Assembly: GCF_016598535.1 (NCBI RefSeq)
Contig: NZ_CP066779.1
Coordinates: 2,046,001 to 2,110,000 of the forward strand
DNA from: Rhodococcus sp. P-2
Lineage (GTDB): Bacteria > Actinomycetota > Actinomycetes > Mycobacteriales > Mycobacteriaceae
Length of the DNA stretch: 64,000 nucleotides
Direction: 5' to 3'
The translations under genes were made by a program, and so were the position numbers. Positions 27,143-36,065 of the stretch are shown here, piece after piece. Under the pieces are notes generated by a model. The model saw only the letters and a program-made list of their open reading frames with translations. It was not told the DNA's origin and searched no databases. Each line of letters opens with the position of its first letter. The stretch's first letter is position 1.

Positions 27143-28372
27143 TCAGCCCAGAAGCCCCTTGGCGATATGGGTGACCTGAATTTCGTTGCTGCCCGCATAG
27201 ATCATGAGCGACTTGGCATCACGCGCCAACTGCTCCACTCGGTACTCGGCCATGTAACCATTTCCTCCGAACAGTTGCACGGCTTCCATCGCGACCTCGG
27301 TCGCTGCGCGCGAGGAGTACAGCTTCATCGCCGATGCCTCCGCCAGGCTCACCTTGTCTCCGGCCGCGGTACGTTCGATCGCGTTGAAGACCATGTTCTG
27401 CACGTTGATTCGAGCGACCTCCATCTCGGCCAGCTTGAGCTGGATCAGCTGGAACTGCCCGATCTCACGTCCCCACAGTTTGCGGGACTTCGCGTATTCG
27501 ATACTCAGGCGGTGGCATTCGTTGATGATGCCGAGAGACAGGGACGCGATGCCGATGCGCTCGGCGGCAAAACTCTCCTTGGCGCTGGACTTTCCGTCCG
27601 ACTTTCCGCTGTCCTCGGTCTCGCCGAGCAGACGATCCTTGGTGATGCGGACGTTGTCGAAGAACAATTCACCGGTGGGTGAGGAGTTCATTCCCATCTT
27701 CTTGAACGGCGGGCTCTGCGTGAGCCCCTCCATGCCCTTGTCGAGAATGAAGGCGAGCACCTTGCGGTCACGACGATCAACCGACGCGTCGCCCTCGTCG
27801 AGCTTTGCGTAGACGATCATCACGTCGGCATACGGACCGTTGGTGATGAAGGTCTTGTTGCCGTTGAGAATGTAGTCGTCGCCGTCGCGGCGTACGTAGG
27901 ACTTCATGCCGCCGAAGGCATCCGAGCCGGAGTCCGGTTCGGTGATCGCCCACGCGCCGACGGTTTCGAATGTCACCAGGCCGGGGAGCCAGCGTTCCTT
28001 CTGCGCGAGTGTGCCGCGACTGCGGATCGTTCCAGCGGCCAATCCGAGGCTGACGCCCAACGACGCGACGAGGCCGAGACTGACTCCGGCCAACTCGCTG
28101 TTGAGCACGACGCCCATGCTGCCTGCGCCGCTGAAGGCGCTCGACTTCTCACCGTCACCGGAGGGCGCATCGCCGCGCTCGCGTGCCAACGACTTCTCGA
28201 GGCCCTCGCGTGCCATGTCGGCCAGACCGAAGGTCGAGTACAGCTTACGAATGATGTCGAACGGCGGCAGCGCACCACTTTCGAGCTCGTCGACGTGAGG
28301 TCGCACCTCTTTGTCGATAAAGCCGCGCAAGGCGTCGCGGAACATCAGGTCGGTGTCGGACCATTCGTACAT
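27143..28372 (-). CDS. Acyl-CoA dehydrogenase family protein
   Basis: 409 residues from the ATG at 28372 (MYEWSDTD), which matches the family N-terminus better than the longer frame. FAD and substrate motifs: WAITEPDSGSDAFGG, GNKTFITNG, FFDNVRI, QLFGGNGYMAEYRVEQLARDAK, and YAGSNEIQV supplying the catalytic Glu position. It oxidises an acyl-CoA to the 2-enoyl-CoA, passing electrons to ETF. Two hydrophilic Ser/Gly/Lys-rich inserts (near residues 65-85 and 255-270) are unusual. A single gene between convergent and same-strand neighbours; chain-length specificity is unknown. Confidence 0.9.
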   Translation of the reverse strand: MYEWSDTDLMFRDALRGFIDKEVRPHVDELESGALPPFDIIRKLYSTFGLADMAREGLEKSLARERGDAPSGDGEKSSAFSGAGSMGVVLNSELAGVSLGLVASLGVSLGLAAGTIRSRGTLAQKERWLPGLVTFETVGAWAITEPDSGSDAFGGMKSYVRRDGDDYILNGNKTFITNGPYADVMIVYAKLDEGDASVDRRDRKVLAFILDKGMEGLTQSPPFKKMGMNSSPTGELFFDNVRITKDRLLGETEDSGKSDGKSSAKESFAAERIGIASLSLGIINECHRLSIEYAKSRKLWGREIGQFQLIQLKLAEMEVARINVQNMVFNAIERTAAGDKVSLAEASAMKLYSSRAATEVAMEAVQLFGGNGYMAEYRVEQLARDAKSLMIYAGSNEIQVTHIAKGLLG

Positions 28373-28463
28373 GTGCCTGAACTCCAGTCGGTGAACGATC
28401 GAGAGACTGCCGAACGGCAGCCACACACCGAATATAGAACACGTTCCAAAACCGGAACAGGAT

Positions 28464-29765
28464 TCAGCTGATCAGTCCCATCCGCTGTGAGATCCACGCC
28501 AACTCCTGCTCGACGCCGGCCGACCACACCGAAAAGCTGTGACCACCGGGAAGCTCGAGATACCTGGCGTCCATTCCGGCCGCTTTGGCCGCTTCGTACA
28601 CCTTTTGCTGACCGGGCTTGAACTCGTTGTCATCTGTTCCGACGACGAACACTCCGCCCGAGTTCGGGAACTTCCGGGTCGCCAGCAGGTCCATCGGATT
28701 CACCTTCACGAATGCCGCTTCGTCACCCCCGAATATCTCGTCGACGGTTCGCTGTCGGTCACCGAGTGAGGGCTCCACCTGACCGGAAAGATCGAGGAAG
28801 GTCGGATACACGTCGGGGTAGTTGGTGGCCATCTGCAGTGAGCAGGTACCGCCGTAAGAGAGCCCGCCGATGGCCCACGCCCTCGGGTTCGTGTCGATCT
28901 GGAACGCATTCGCCACCGCAGCGGGCAAGTCCTTTGCCAGATACGTGCCGACCTTGCCCTGCGACGAGTCGGTGCACAGCGGATTGGCCATCTGCGATCC
29001 TGTTCCGTCGGCGATGACTACGACCGGAGCCAACCCCTCGTGATCCCGGGCGAAAGCATCCATTGTCGCGGTGAGCTTTCCGCCCTGAAGCCAGTCCTCG
29101 GGCTTGCCGGGCTGACCTGCCATGAGCACGAGCACGGGAAGCAGCGGACGCGGATTGGTGAAGTACGACGGCGGCAGATACACCTGGGCATCGCGTGCGG
29201 AGAATCCCGAAATCGTTCCGGGGACAGGCAAAGTCGTGACGCGTCCGCGAATCGGCATGCCTTCCGGCGCTTTCCACACAGTGTCCGTAGGATCGCCGGT
29301 GACGACAGGATCCGTCGGACCCGGAACTTCGCTGAGTGAAATGCGGTCGAAATCGTCGTGTCCGAACGCAATTCCCACAGTCGGGTAGGCCGCGAAGACC
29401 AGATTGATCTGCGTCGCGGCGGTAACGATGACCAGAACGGTCGCAACGACGGACAACACCGCCTTCGCGATCGTTCCGCCCGCCTTGATTCGCGGCCCGA
29501 GAAGTAGCAGCGCGTAGATACCGAGACCGATCCACACGTAGATCGACATCTCGATGGGGTCAGGAAACGGCACGATCACCTTTTCGACGGTGATCCACAC
29601 GGCGATCATGATCACCAGTGCGATCAGCCCCGCGATCGGCACCGCTCTGCGGTAGTACCAGCGCACGCTCGAACCGAGCAGCCACACACCACCCAGGACC
29701 CCAAGGACAGTCAGGATCACCGGCAGCGGTCCCGAGATCAAACTGATTCGGTAGAGCCAGTCCAC
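28464..29765 (-). CDS. Membrane-anchored esterase (antigen 85/esterase D-like)
   Basis: 433 residues. Four membrane helices occupy the first 130 residues, then a PF00756-type esterase domain faces the outside. Catalytic residues: Ser in GGLSYGGTC, His in LPGGHSFSVW, with an Asp in VVGTDDNEF likely. The family includes mycolyltransferases and feruloyl-type esterases; the membrane anchor and genus suggest cell-wall lipid work, but this is inference. Confidence 0.85.
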   Translation of the reverse strand: MDWLYRISLISGPLPVILTVLGVLGGVWLLGSSVRWYYRRAVPIAGLIALVIMIAVWITVEKVIVPFPDPIEMSIYVWIGLGIYALLLLGPRIKAGGTIAKAVLSVVATVLVIVTAATQINLVFAAYPTVGIAFGHDDFDRISLSEVPGPTDPVVTGDPTDTVWKAPEGMPIRGRVTTLPVPGTISGFSARDAQVYLPPSYFTNPRPLLPVLVLMAGQPGKPEDWLQGGKLTATMDAFARDHEGLAPVVVIADGTGSQMANPLCTDSSQGKVGTYLAKDLPAAVANAFQIDTNPRAWAIGGLSYGGTCSLQMATNYPDVYPTFLDLSGQVEPSLGDRQRTVDEIFGGDEAAFVKVNPMDLLATRKFPNSGGVFVVGTDDNEFKPGQQKVYEAAKAAGMDARYLELPGGHSFSVWSAGVEQELAWISQRMGLIS

Positions 29766-29834
29766 GTCAAGCCTCTCGCGCGTAGAAATGTCGCACGCAC
29801 GAGGCTAGACGACGACGCTAGTACTCTGTATCAG

Positions 29835-30446
29835 GTGACATTCATCAAGGTCTGTGGCCTGCGCGACGTTGACACGGTCGATCTCACGGTGGGCCTGGGC
29901 GTCGACGCCGTCGGTTTCGTCTTCGCCGACAGCGTCCGCAAAGTCGACCCCGCGCTCGCCGTCGAACTGATCGCCCGAATTCCCGATCACATCCGGGCAA
30001 TCGGAGTCTTTCTCGGCAACCCGATCGATCAGATCCTCGAGATCGCCCAGATCACCGGGCTACGTACCGTACAGGTTCACGATCTTGTCGACGCCGAGCA
30101 AGTGCAGAGACTGCACGACGCCGGACTCACCGTCATCCGCGCTGTCGTCTCCAGCAAGGTCCGCGACGGCTACAACCTCGACCTCGGTGAGGATGAACTC
30201 TTGATCGACGGCGCCGACGCCGGATCCGGGGTGCCGTGGAACTGGGCCCAACAGCAATCGCGTCCCCACGGCCAGTGGATCCTGGCAGGCGGCCTGTCCC
30301 CGGACAATGTGCGCGACGCACTGGACGCCACCGGCGCCTGGGGCGTCGACGTCTCCAGCGGCGTCGAATCGTCTCGCGGCATCAAGGACCACGCTTTGAT
30401 CGAGAAGTTCGTCAGCGCTGTCAGGCAGGCCGATCACTCGAAGTAG
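29835..30446 (+). CDS. trpF: Phosphoribosylanthranilate isomerase (TrpF)
   Basis: 203 residues from GTG. Catalyses the Amadori rearrangement in tryptophan synthesis. KVCGLR supplies Cys7, LIDGADAGSG supplies Asp125 (T. maritima TrpF uses Cys7 and Asp126), and WILAGGLSPDNV and GVDVSSGVESSRGIKD form the phosphate-binding end. Many actinobacteria instead use bifunctional PriA; here a dedicated TrpF lies away from any other trp gene. Its 3' end overlaps the convergent secreted-protein gene by 13 bases. Confidence 0.93.
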   Translation: MTFIKVCGLRDVDTVDLTVGLGVDAVGFVFADSVRKVDPALAVELIARIPDHIRAIGVFLGNPIDQILEIAQITGLRTVQVHDLVDAEQVQRLHDAGLTVIRAVVSSKVRDGYNLDLGEDELLIDGADAGSGVPWNWAQQQSRPHGQWILAGGLSPDNVRDALDATGAWGVDVSSGVESSRGIKDHALIEKFVSAVRQADHSK

Positions 30447-31345
30447 GACGCGTAGTCAGCGAACGCGATCTGGCCGGTGGGGCTCGCCTTCACCGCGTCG
30501 GCAACGGCCGACGGAATGGGAGCCCAGTGTGCAGGCATCGCCGCTGCCAGTGACGGCTTCAAGATGTAGAGCAATGCGAAGTTCACTATCCAGAGCGGCG
30601 GCGCCATCGACATGCCGACCTCCGAACTCACATCGCCTTTGGTGTTGGTCACCAGCTGCGCCTGTCCCGAGATCTGTTGCGCTGCAAATCCGTAGACCGC
30701 TTGCACCGTGTATGCCGACCGATAGAGCGCAATCAGAGTATGCGTCGCACCGTTGTTGCGTAACCAGGTGCCCACGAAACCACCAGGGGCGATCAGCGTA
30801 TTCACCTGTCGCGTCGGCGCATCCGCGTTGGCCGGACTCTCCAGCAATCCGTCGGGATTCACATACAACCCGTAACTGGCCAGAACCGACGACGTAGTGC
30901 CCGAATAGAGGGGCCGCCCGTTCGTATTGGTGAGAATCCGAGCGCATTCGTCGATCACCTCGGCATCCTCGCGATTGCCACCGACCCCACCGCCGGTGAT
31001 GAGATCGCGATACTGCTCGTCGGTCAAAGCGTCGGAACTGTCGAGTCCGATCTGCGCGGCAATCCCGTCCGCCACCTGCTGCCCCAGCGGCTGGTTGAGC
31101 TGATCCGGACTGGTCATCTGTGTGGGCGCGACGCTCTCGTAGCCCGGCGCCCCGGCAAAGGGGATCACGAACCCGGTATCGACCGTCTCTGTGACCGGTT
31201 GAGCGCCGGCCATCCGAGTGGTGCCAAACGAAAGTACGCACACCCCAACCAAAGCCAGTACCGTGAGGGTCCCCCGAGGCAACTGTGCCCCGCGTCGACA
31301 GCCGTGACCTGAGAAATCCCTGCCTGCAATCCCCTTGCCGCGCAT
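30434..31345 (-). CDS. Secreted hypothetical protein
   Basis: 303 residues. A basic start (MRGKGIAGRDFSGHGCRRG), hydrophobic segment (about 27-43, LTVLALVGVCVLSFG) and AGAQPV cleavage-like site indicate export. The mature part is rich in Gln, Gly, Ser and Thr, has two cysteines at most, and carries a second hydrophobic stretch (PLWIVNFALLYILKP). Similar unassigned secreted proteins occur in rhodococci; no domain was recognised. It overlaps trpF tail-to-tail. Confidence 0.75.
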   Translation of the reverse strand: MRGKGIAGRDFSGHGCRRGAQLPRGTLTVLALVGVCVLSFGTTRMAGAQPVTETVDTGFVIPFAGAPGYESVAPTQMTSPDQLNQPLGQQVADGIAAQIGLDSSDALTDEQYRDLITGGGVGGNREDAEVIDECARILTNTNGRPLYSGTTSSVLASYGLYVNPDGLLESPANADAPTRQVNTLIAPGGFVGTWLRNNGATHTLIALYRSAYTVQAVYGFAAQQISGQAQLVTNTKGDVSSEVGMSMAPPLWIVNFALLYILKPSLAAAMPAHWAPIPSAVADAVKASPTGQIAFADYASYFE

Positions 31346-31475
31346 AGGTCAACCTCCCGGGACACAGTCGGGTGAATCAACTCGAGCTTGTCTCTCAGTC
31401 AAACGCTGTGACCAGCGCCGTGTCAAGACACGTGCCAGGTCGAGGGGCCGACGGCACACGCTCGCCCGATACAGT

Positions 31476-31578
31476 GGTCCTTCCAACGGTCCTTCCAACT
31501 GAAATGACCCCACCCGCGGTTGACCGCTCGAGCTGTGCGCGTCAGTTGCAGGAAGTCCCGCGACAGTTACAGAAAGTC
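31476..31578 (+). promoter_or_regulatory. Direct repeats upstream of SDR gene
   Basis: Two sets of repeats sit before the GTG at 31593. GGTCCTTCCAAC occurs twice in tandem (31476-31487, 31488-31499). CAGTTGCAGGAAGTC (31543-31557) and CAGTTACAGAAAGTC (31564-31578) are 21 bases apart, about two helical turns, immediately before the GGAGG ribosome-binding site. They could be activator or repressor half-sites; the partner is unknown. Confidence 0.4.
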
Positions 31579-31592
31579 TCTGGAGGCGAGCA

Positions 31593-32366
31593 GTGTCTGA
31601 CAAGCGCGGGACCGTGTTGATCACCGGCGTCGGCCGGAGCAAGTCGATCGGAGCAAGCCTCGCAGTGGGTCTCGCCGAAGATGGTTGGGATCTGACGATC
31701 GGCTACTGGGCGCCATATGACGAACGCGTCGGGTTCGTCCGCGGAGCGCACGATCCACAGGACATTGCCGAGAAGTGTCGCGCACTCGGGAGCCGTGTCG
31801 ACCTGGTTCCCGGAGATCTGGCCTCCCCGGAAGTGGCCGGTCAGCTCGTTGACGCTGCCGCATCGCGAAATGACCTTCGTGGACTGGTGCTCTCGCATTG
31901 CGAAAGCGTCGACAGCTCGATCCTCGATACGACCATCGAGAGCTGGGAACGGCATTTCGCCGTCAATGCCCGCGCCTCCTGGCTTCTGATCAAAGCGTTC
32001 GCCGAACACCTTCCGGAGCAGCGCGACGTCAGTCAAGTGACCGGGCGGATCATCGCACTCACCAGCGACCATGCGGCCCATAATCTTCCGTACGGCGCCA
32101 GCAAGGGCGCTCTCGACCGCATCGTCATCGCCGCCGCAGTCGAACTGGGATCACGCGGCGTAAGGGCAAACGTCATCAACCCAGGACCGATCGACACAGG
32201 ATGGATGACACCGGAGATCAAACAGGCCACAACCCTCCACACCCCTGCCGGCCGGCTGGGTACACCCGGCGACACTGCAGACCTCGTTCGATTTCTGATG
32301 TCCGACGCCGGAGGCTGGATAACAGGACAACTTCTTCACTCCAACGGCGGATTCAGCACGAGTTGA
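31593..32366 (+). CDS. SDR family oxidoreductase (3-oxoacyl reductase-like)
   Basis: 257 residues from GTG with a GGAGG site 6 bases upstream. The nucleotide-binding loop is the longer form LITGVGRSKSIGASLA, more like enoyl reductase-type SDRs than classical TGxxxGxG. The active site is YGASKGALDR with Ser in ALTSDHA, and NPGPIDTGWM follows. The C-terminus GQLLHSNGGFS is typical of fatty-acid or polyketide reductases. Probably NADP-dependent; substrate unknown. Confidence 0.88.
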   Translation: MSDKRGTVLITGVGRSKSIGASLAVGLAEDGWDLTIGYWAPYDERVGFVRGAHDPQDIAEKCRALGSRVDLVPGDLASPEVAGQLVDAAASRNDLRGLVLSHCESVDSSILDTTIESWERHFAVNARASWLLIKAFAEHLPEQRDVSQVTGRIIALTSDHAAHNLPYGASKGALDRIVIAAAVELGSRGVRANVINPGPIDTGWMTPEIKQATTLHTPAGRLGTPGDTADLVRFLMSDAGGWITGQLLHSNGGFSTS

Positions 32367-32397
32367 GCAGGCAGACCCGGCCCGCGCCGGAATCAGG

Positions 32398-32829
32398 TCA
32401 GGCCTTGTAGTTCGGTAGCGTCTGCCCGAGCCTGCGGCCCATCTCGGCAGCCAATGCGGCGAGCCCGCTGGCCGGACGCACCATGACCTCGAAATCGACG
32501 ATCTTGCCGTCCTCGTCGAATTCGACCATGTCGATCCCCTTGAGGCTCTTGTCTCCGATGTTCGCGCTGAATTCGAGCACGACCTGCCGCCCGTTGGCTC
32601 CGGCGAACTGTCGGTGGTACTCGAAGTTCTCGAACACCTGGATCACCGTATTGAGAATGAGCACAACGGCGTCCGCGGACTGGTACGGCTTGAATCCCGT
32701 GGGCGATCGGAACTGCGCGTCGGGCGCGACGATGGTAGGCAGCGCCGACAGATCACCGGTGTCGATCATGGTGTGCCACAACTTCAGTGCAGCTTCGACT
32801 TTCGGTTCGAGCGTCAATTCCGTGCTCAT
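32398..32829 (-). CDS. SnoaL/NTF2-like fold protein
   Basis: 143 residues, single NTF2-like domain: W-x-x-M start (LKLWHTMIDTGD), FRSPTGFKPYQS, and VVLEFSANIGDKSLKGIDMVEFDEDGKI with a typical VEFDEDGKI strand. Such proteins are isomerases, hydrolases or ligand binders; which one is not clear. The ATG overlaps the stop of the upstream hydrolase (ATGA), so both form an operon. Confidence 0.85.
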   Translation of the reverse strand: MSTELTLEPKVEAALKLWHTMIDTGDLSALPTIVAPDAQFRSPTGFKPYQSADAVVLILNTVIQVFENFEYHRQFAGANGRQVVLEFSANIGDKSLKGIDMVEFDEDGKIVDFEVMVRPASGLAALAAEMGRRLGQTLPNYKA

Positions 32830-33749
32830 GCTTCTACCCTTTCCTCAACGTTACCTACCGCTTGATTTACCGGCACTCGCCTTGCAACGGACCACGCACT
32901 CAACACAGTTCGCACCCCGGTCACGAGTTGCAACGGCTGATCGATCATGACGTGATGGCCGGCTTCCGGTATCTCCGCCACGATGGCCTCCGGTCCGAAC
33001 AATCCGCGCATATGCTCCATGAGTCGATCGGACACGATACCGTTCTCGGCTCGGAAATAGGCTACGCGGCAACGTGGTTCACTGTCGAGTACATCTTCGG
33101 CACCCACTCGGAGAAAGAAGTTCGGATCGAACTTCCACGACCAACCGCCCTCGACTTCCTCCATCGACGTAGCTGCCACATGGTCACGCACCGCCGGCAG
33201 TCCCGAATCCTGCGGCGGAACGAAGCGGAATCGACCCATCGCGTCTTCCCTGGTGGGATAAACCTTCTTGGGGCCGAATGCATTCTGGCGTCGAGCCGCC
33301 TCCTCTTCGGGCGTACGCGCCTTGAGCGGAGAATCGATGATGACAACCCCGTCCAACAGTTCGCCGTGCAGATGCGAGGCCACGAAAGAAACAATCCCAC
33401 CCATACTGTGCCCCACCAGAATCGGCTTGCCGTCGATTCCCCCGGCCTCGGCCGCCGCCAGCACCTCGCGAGCCCACTGGGACATCGCATAGGCGTCGCG
33501 AGTGTCACTGTCCCCGTGTCCAGTCAAGTCGAGAGCGACAACGCGGCGCCCCTCGGCGAACTGCGGTGCGATGTGATCCCACCAGCGACTGTGGGCTGCG
33601 CCGCCGTGAATCAACACGATCCCCGGCCCCACCGACCCCCACGCCCGAAAGCGCACTGAAGCGCCCTCGACCTCCACCGACCCCGACTCGACCGGCGCTT
33701 CCAGCGCCCGAGTGAACCAACCAGGCGCGTCTTCGACCACATTGCTCAT
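32826..33749 (-). CDS. Alpha/beta fold hydrolase
   Basis: 307 residues from the ATG at 33749 (MSNVVEDAPGW); one at 33764 is possible, and the longer open frame to 34076 is not supported. Motifs: VLIHGGAAHSRWW (oxyanion hole), nucleophile in VGHSMGGIVS, acid near SDRLMEH or earlier, His in PEAGHHVMID. Esterase, epoxide hydrolase or C-C hydrolase activity cannot be told apart. Coupled to the downstream SnoaL-like gene and divergent from the reductase at 33861. Confidence 0.88.
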   Translation of the reverse strand: MSNVVEDAPGWFTRALEAPVESGSVEVEGASVRFRAWGSVGPGIVLIHGGAAHSRWWDHIAPQFAEGRRVVALDLTGHGDSDTRDAYAMSQWAREVLAAAEAGGIDGKPILVGHSMGGIVSFVASHLHGELLDGVVIIDSPLKARTPEEEAARRQNAFGPKKVYPTREDAMGRFRFVPPQDSGLPAVRDHVAATSMEEVEGGWSWKFDPNFFLRVGAEDVLDSEPRCRVAYFRAENGIVSDRLMEHMRGLFGPEAIVAEIPEAGHHVMIDQPLQLVTGVRTVLSAWSVARRVPVNQAVGNVEERVEA

Positions 33750-33860
33750 CGATCGAACATACATAGTCGTCAATCGGTTCATCCAACTCTTCCCAGTTCG
33801 TGATCCATCACCTATATTGAATCCGGCCTCAAGTTCAATTCGTTTCGCCGAAGGGGAGAG

Positions 33861-34862
33861 ATGACCAACCGCCAAGTACGCCTCGCCGCCCGCCCGACAG
33901 GACTTCCCGACGCTTCCACCTGGGAATACGTCGATGCCGAGATCCCGTCCGCCGGACCGGGCGAGTTTGTCGTCAAGGTCGAATATCTCTCCCTGGACCC
34001 CGCGATGCGCGGTTGGCTCAACGACGTCAAGTCGTACGTTCCGCCGGTCAAACTCGGTTCCGTCATGCGCGCCCACGGCGTCGGACGCATCACCGAATCA
34101 CAGCACCCCGATTACCAGGTCGGGGACATCGTGGCCGGATCGTTCGGCGCCTCCGAGTACGGAGTGTCCGACGGCACAGATGTCACTCGGGTCGACGAAT
34201 CCATCGCTCCCCTGCCGACGTGGCTCGGAGCTCTCGGATTCCCCGGCGTCACTGCATATTTCGGATTGCTCGACGTCGGAAAGCTGAAAGACGGTGACAT
34301 CGTAGTCGTGTCCGGCGCCGCGGGTGCGGTCGGCAGTCTCGTCGGCCAGATCGCAAAGATCCACGGATGCAAGGTCATCGGTATCGCCGGCGGTCCGGAA
34401 AAGTGCGCGTGGCTCACCGAGGACCTCGGCTTCGACGTCGCCATCGACTACAAGAACGAATCGGTCTACAAGGCGCTCAAGTCCAATGCTCCCGACGGTA
34501 TCGACGTGTACTTCGACAACGTCGGCGGAGAAATTCTCGACGCCGCTCTCTCCCGTCTGCGTCTCGGCGCTCGGGTGGTCATCTGCGGCGCCATCGCGGG
34601 CTACAACGCCACCGAACCTCAGCCAGGCCCCGCGCACTACCTGTCACTTCTCGTCAACCGCGCCACGATGGCCGGCTTCGTGGTCTTCGACTACCTCGAT
34701 CGCTACGCAGAAGCGCAGGAGCAGATCGGAAAGTGGATCAAGAGTGGCGAATTGACTGCTCGCGAGCACGTCGTCGACGGCGGTATCGACGCGTTCGGTG
34801 ACAGCCTCAATCTTCTCTTCGCCGGCGCGAACACCGGAAAGCTGGTCCTGAAGGTCAGCTGA
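33861..34862 (+). CDS. NADP-dependent medium-chain reductase (PTGR/curcumin reductase-like)
   Basis: 333 residues with a GAAGGGGAG site before the ATG. Zinc-free MDR of the leukotriene B4 dehydrogenase group: YLSLDPAMRGWLND near the start, PGVTAYFGL, then the nucleotide loop VVSGAAGAVGSLVGQIAK, and YFDNVGGEILDAAL. These enzymes reduce the double bond of enones. It stands alone and is closed by a long palindrome shared with the convergent CoA transferase. Confidence 0.9.
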   Translation: MTNRQVRLAARPTGLPDASTWEYVDAEIPSAGPGEFVVKVEYLSLDPAMRGWLNDVKSYVPPVKLGSVMRAHGVGRITESQHPDYQVGDIVAGSFGASEYGVSDGTDVTRVDESIAPLPTWLGALGFPGVTAYFGLLDVGKLKDGDIVVVSGAAGAVGSLVGQIAKIHGCKVIGIAGGPEKCAWLTEDLGFDVAIDYKNESVYKALKSNAPDGIDVYFDNVGGEILDAALSRLRLGARVVICGAIAGYNATEPQPGPAHYLSLLVNRATMAGFVVFDYLDRYAEAQEQIGKWIKSGELTAREHVVDGGIDAFGDSLNLLFAGANTGKLVLKVS

Positions 34863-34869
34863 GTCAGCC

Positions 34870-34917
34870 ACACACGTAGATCGGCCACCGGCATTCCGGT
34901 GGCCGATCTACGTGTGT
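34870..34917. terminator. Bidirectional terminator-like palindrome
   Basis: Arms 34870-34891 and 34896-34917 are perfect 22-bp complements around loop CATT, between two convergent genes, the right arm just touching the CoA-transferase stop codon. No long T-run follows on either side, so termination may rely on the stem alone. It is found once in this window. Confidence 0.8.
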
Positions 34918-36065
34918 CAACCGACTCCGGACGGAGTGGGAACGCTGTCCTCACCCAACCGCGGTGGGGCGGACCGATAGGTTGCCGGCGTGCCGCTCAT
35001 CCGAATCGGATTGGCTACCTGCCGAGTCGGTGCCTCTCGACGCGGATCGTCGATGGATACCACCGGATCGAGATTCAGCCGTTCTGCCAGCGCTATCGCG
35101 TCGGCGATGTCGTTGAGAGGACCACACGGGACACCGCGCTCGGTCAGTGCCTCGAACCACGAGTCTGCAGTGCCCTTGGCCAACGCAGCAGTGACAGCGT
35201 CGAACAGTTCTTCTCGATGCGCAACCCGGTCGCTGTTGGACGCGAAACGCGCATCAGCGGCAAGTTCGGAAACTCCGAGAACCTCTGTCAACGAACCGAA
35301 TTGCCGATCGTTACCGACAGCGAGGACCAGCGGACGGTCCGCGGTGTCGAACACCTCGTATGGTGCGATGCTCGGATGCCGGTTGCCCATTGCCTGGGGC
35401 ACCACGCCCGCGGCCACGTAGCCGGACGACTGGTTGGCAAGTGCGGACAGCAACGAGGACAACAGGTTGACCTCGACGTGCTGCCCTTCGCCCGTTCGAT
35501 CGCGATGGCGCAGCGCTGCAAGGATTCCCACGCTGGCATGCAAGCCGGTGATGACGTCGACCACTGCGACTCCGACCTTGGTCGGAGTCTTGGAATCGGG
35601 TCCGGTGATACTCATCAATCCGCCGACCGCCTGAATCAAGAGGTCGTAACCCGGCAGAGAGTTGTTGCCACCGAAGCCGCTGATCGAGCAGTAGACCGCA
35701 CGCGGATTCATTTCTCGGACAGCGTCGTAGCCCAGACCCAGACGGTCCATCGTTCCCGGCAGGAAGTTCTGCACCACGACGTCCGCACTGCGAACCAGCT
35801 CGCGTGCACTCTCCAGATCCTCGCGCTCGCGCAGGTCCAGAGTGACCGACTTCTTGTTGCGGTTCACCGACAGGAAGTAGCTCGACTCGTCCCCCACCCA
35901 CGGCGGGCCCCAGCTGCGAGTGTCGTCGCCGACCCCCGGCCGCTCGATCTTGACGACCTCGGCACCGAGGTCGGCGAGAATCATCGTGGCGTACGGGCCG
36001 GCGAGGACGCGGCCGAAATCAGCGATCACCAGCCCGTCGAGCGCTCCGACAGCGTCTACCGTCAC
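34917..36065 (-). CDS. CaiB/BaiF family CoA transferase, probably glutarate/succinyl-CoA type
   Basis: 382 residues, class III CoA transferase. LDGLVIADFGRVLAGPYATM at the N-terminus and FLSVNRNKKSVTLDLR are family hallmarks; the catalytic Asp is the D of GYDLLIQAVGG. The gene begins with GTG overlapping the stop of the upstream glutaryl-CoA-dehydrogenase-like gene by four bases. Human SUGCT, also of this family, makes glutaryl-CoA from glutarate and succinyl-CoA, so the same role is inferred from this pairing. Other dicarboxylate substrates are possible. Confidence 0.87.
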   Translation of the reverse strand: MTVDAVGALDGLVIADFGRVLAGPYATMILADLGAEVVKIERPGVGDDTRSWGPPWVGDESSYFLSVNRNKKSVTLDLREREDLESARELVRSADVVVQNFLPGTMDRLGLGYDAVREMNPRAVYCSISGFGGNNSLPGYDLLIQAVGGLMSITGPDSKTPTKVGVAVVDVITGLHASVGILAALRHRDRTGEGQHVEVNLLSSLLSALANQSSGYVAAGVVPQAMGNRHPSIAPYEVFDTADRPLVLAVGNDRQFGSLTEVLGVSELAADARFASNSDRVAHREELFDAVTAALAKGTADSWFEALTERGVPCGPLNDIADAIALAERLNLDPVVSIDDPRREAPTRQVANPIRMSGTPATYRSAPPRLGEDSVPTPSGVG

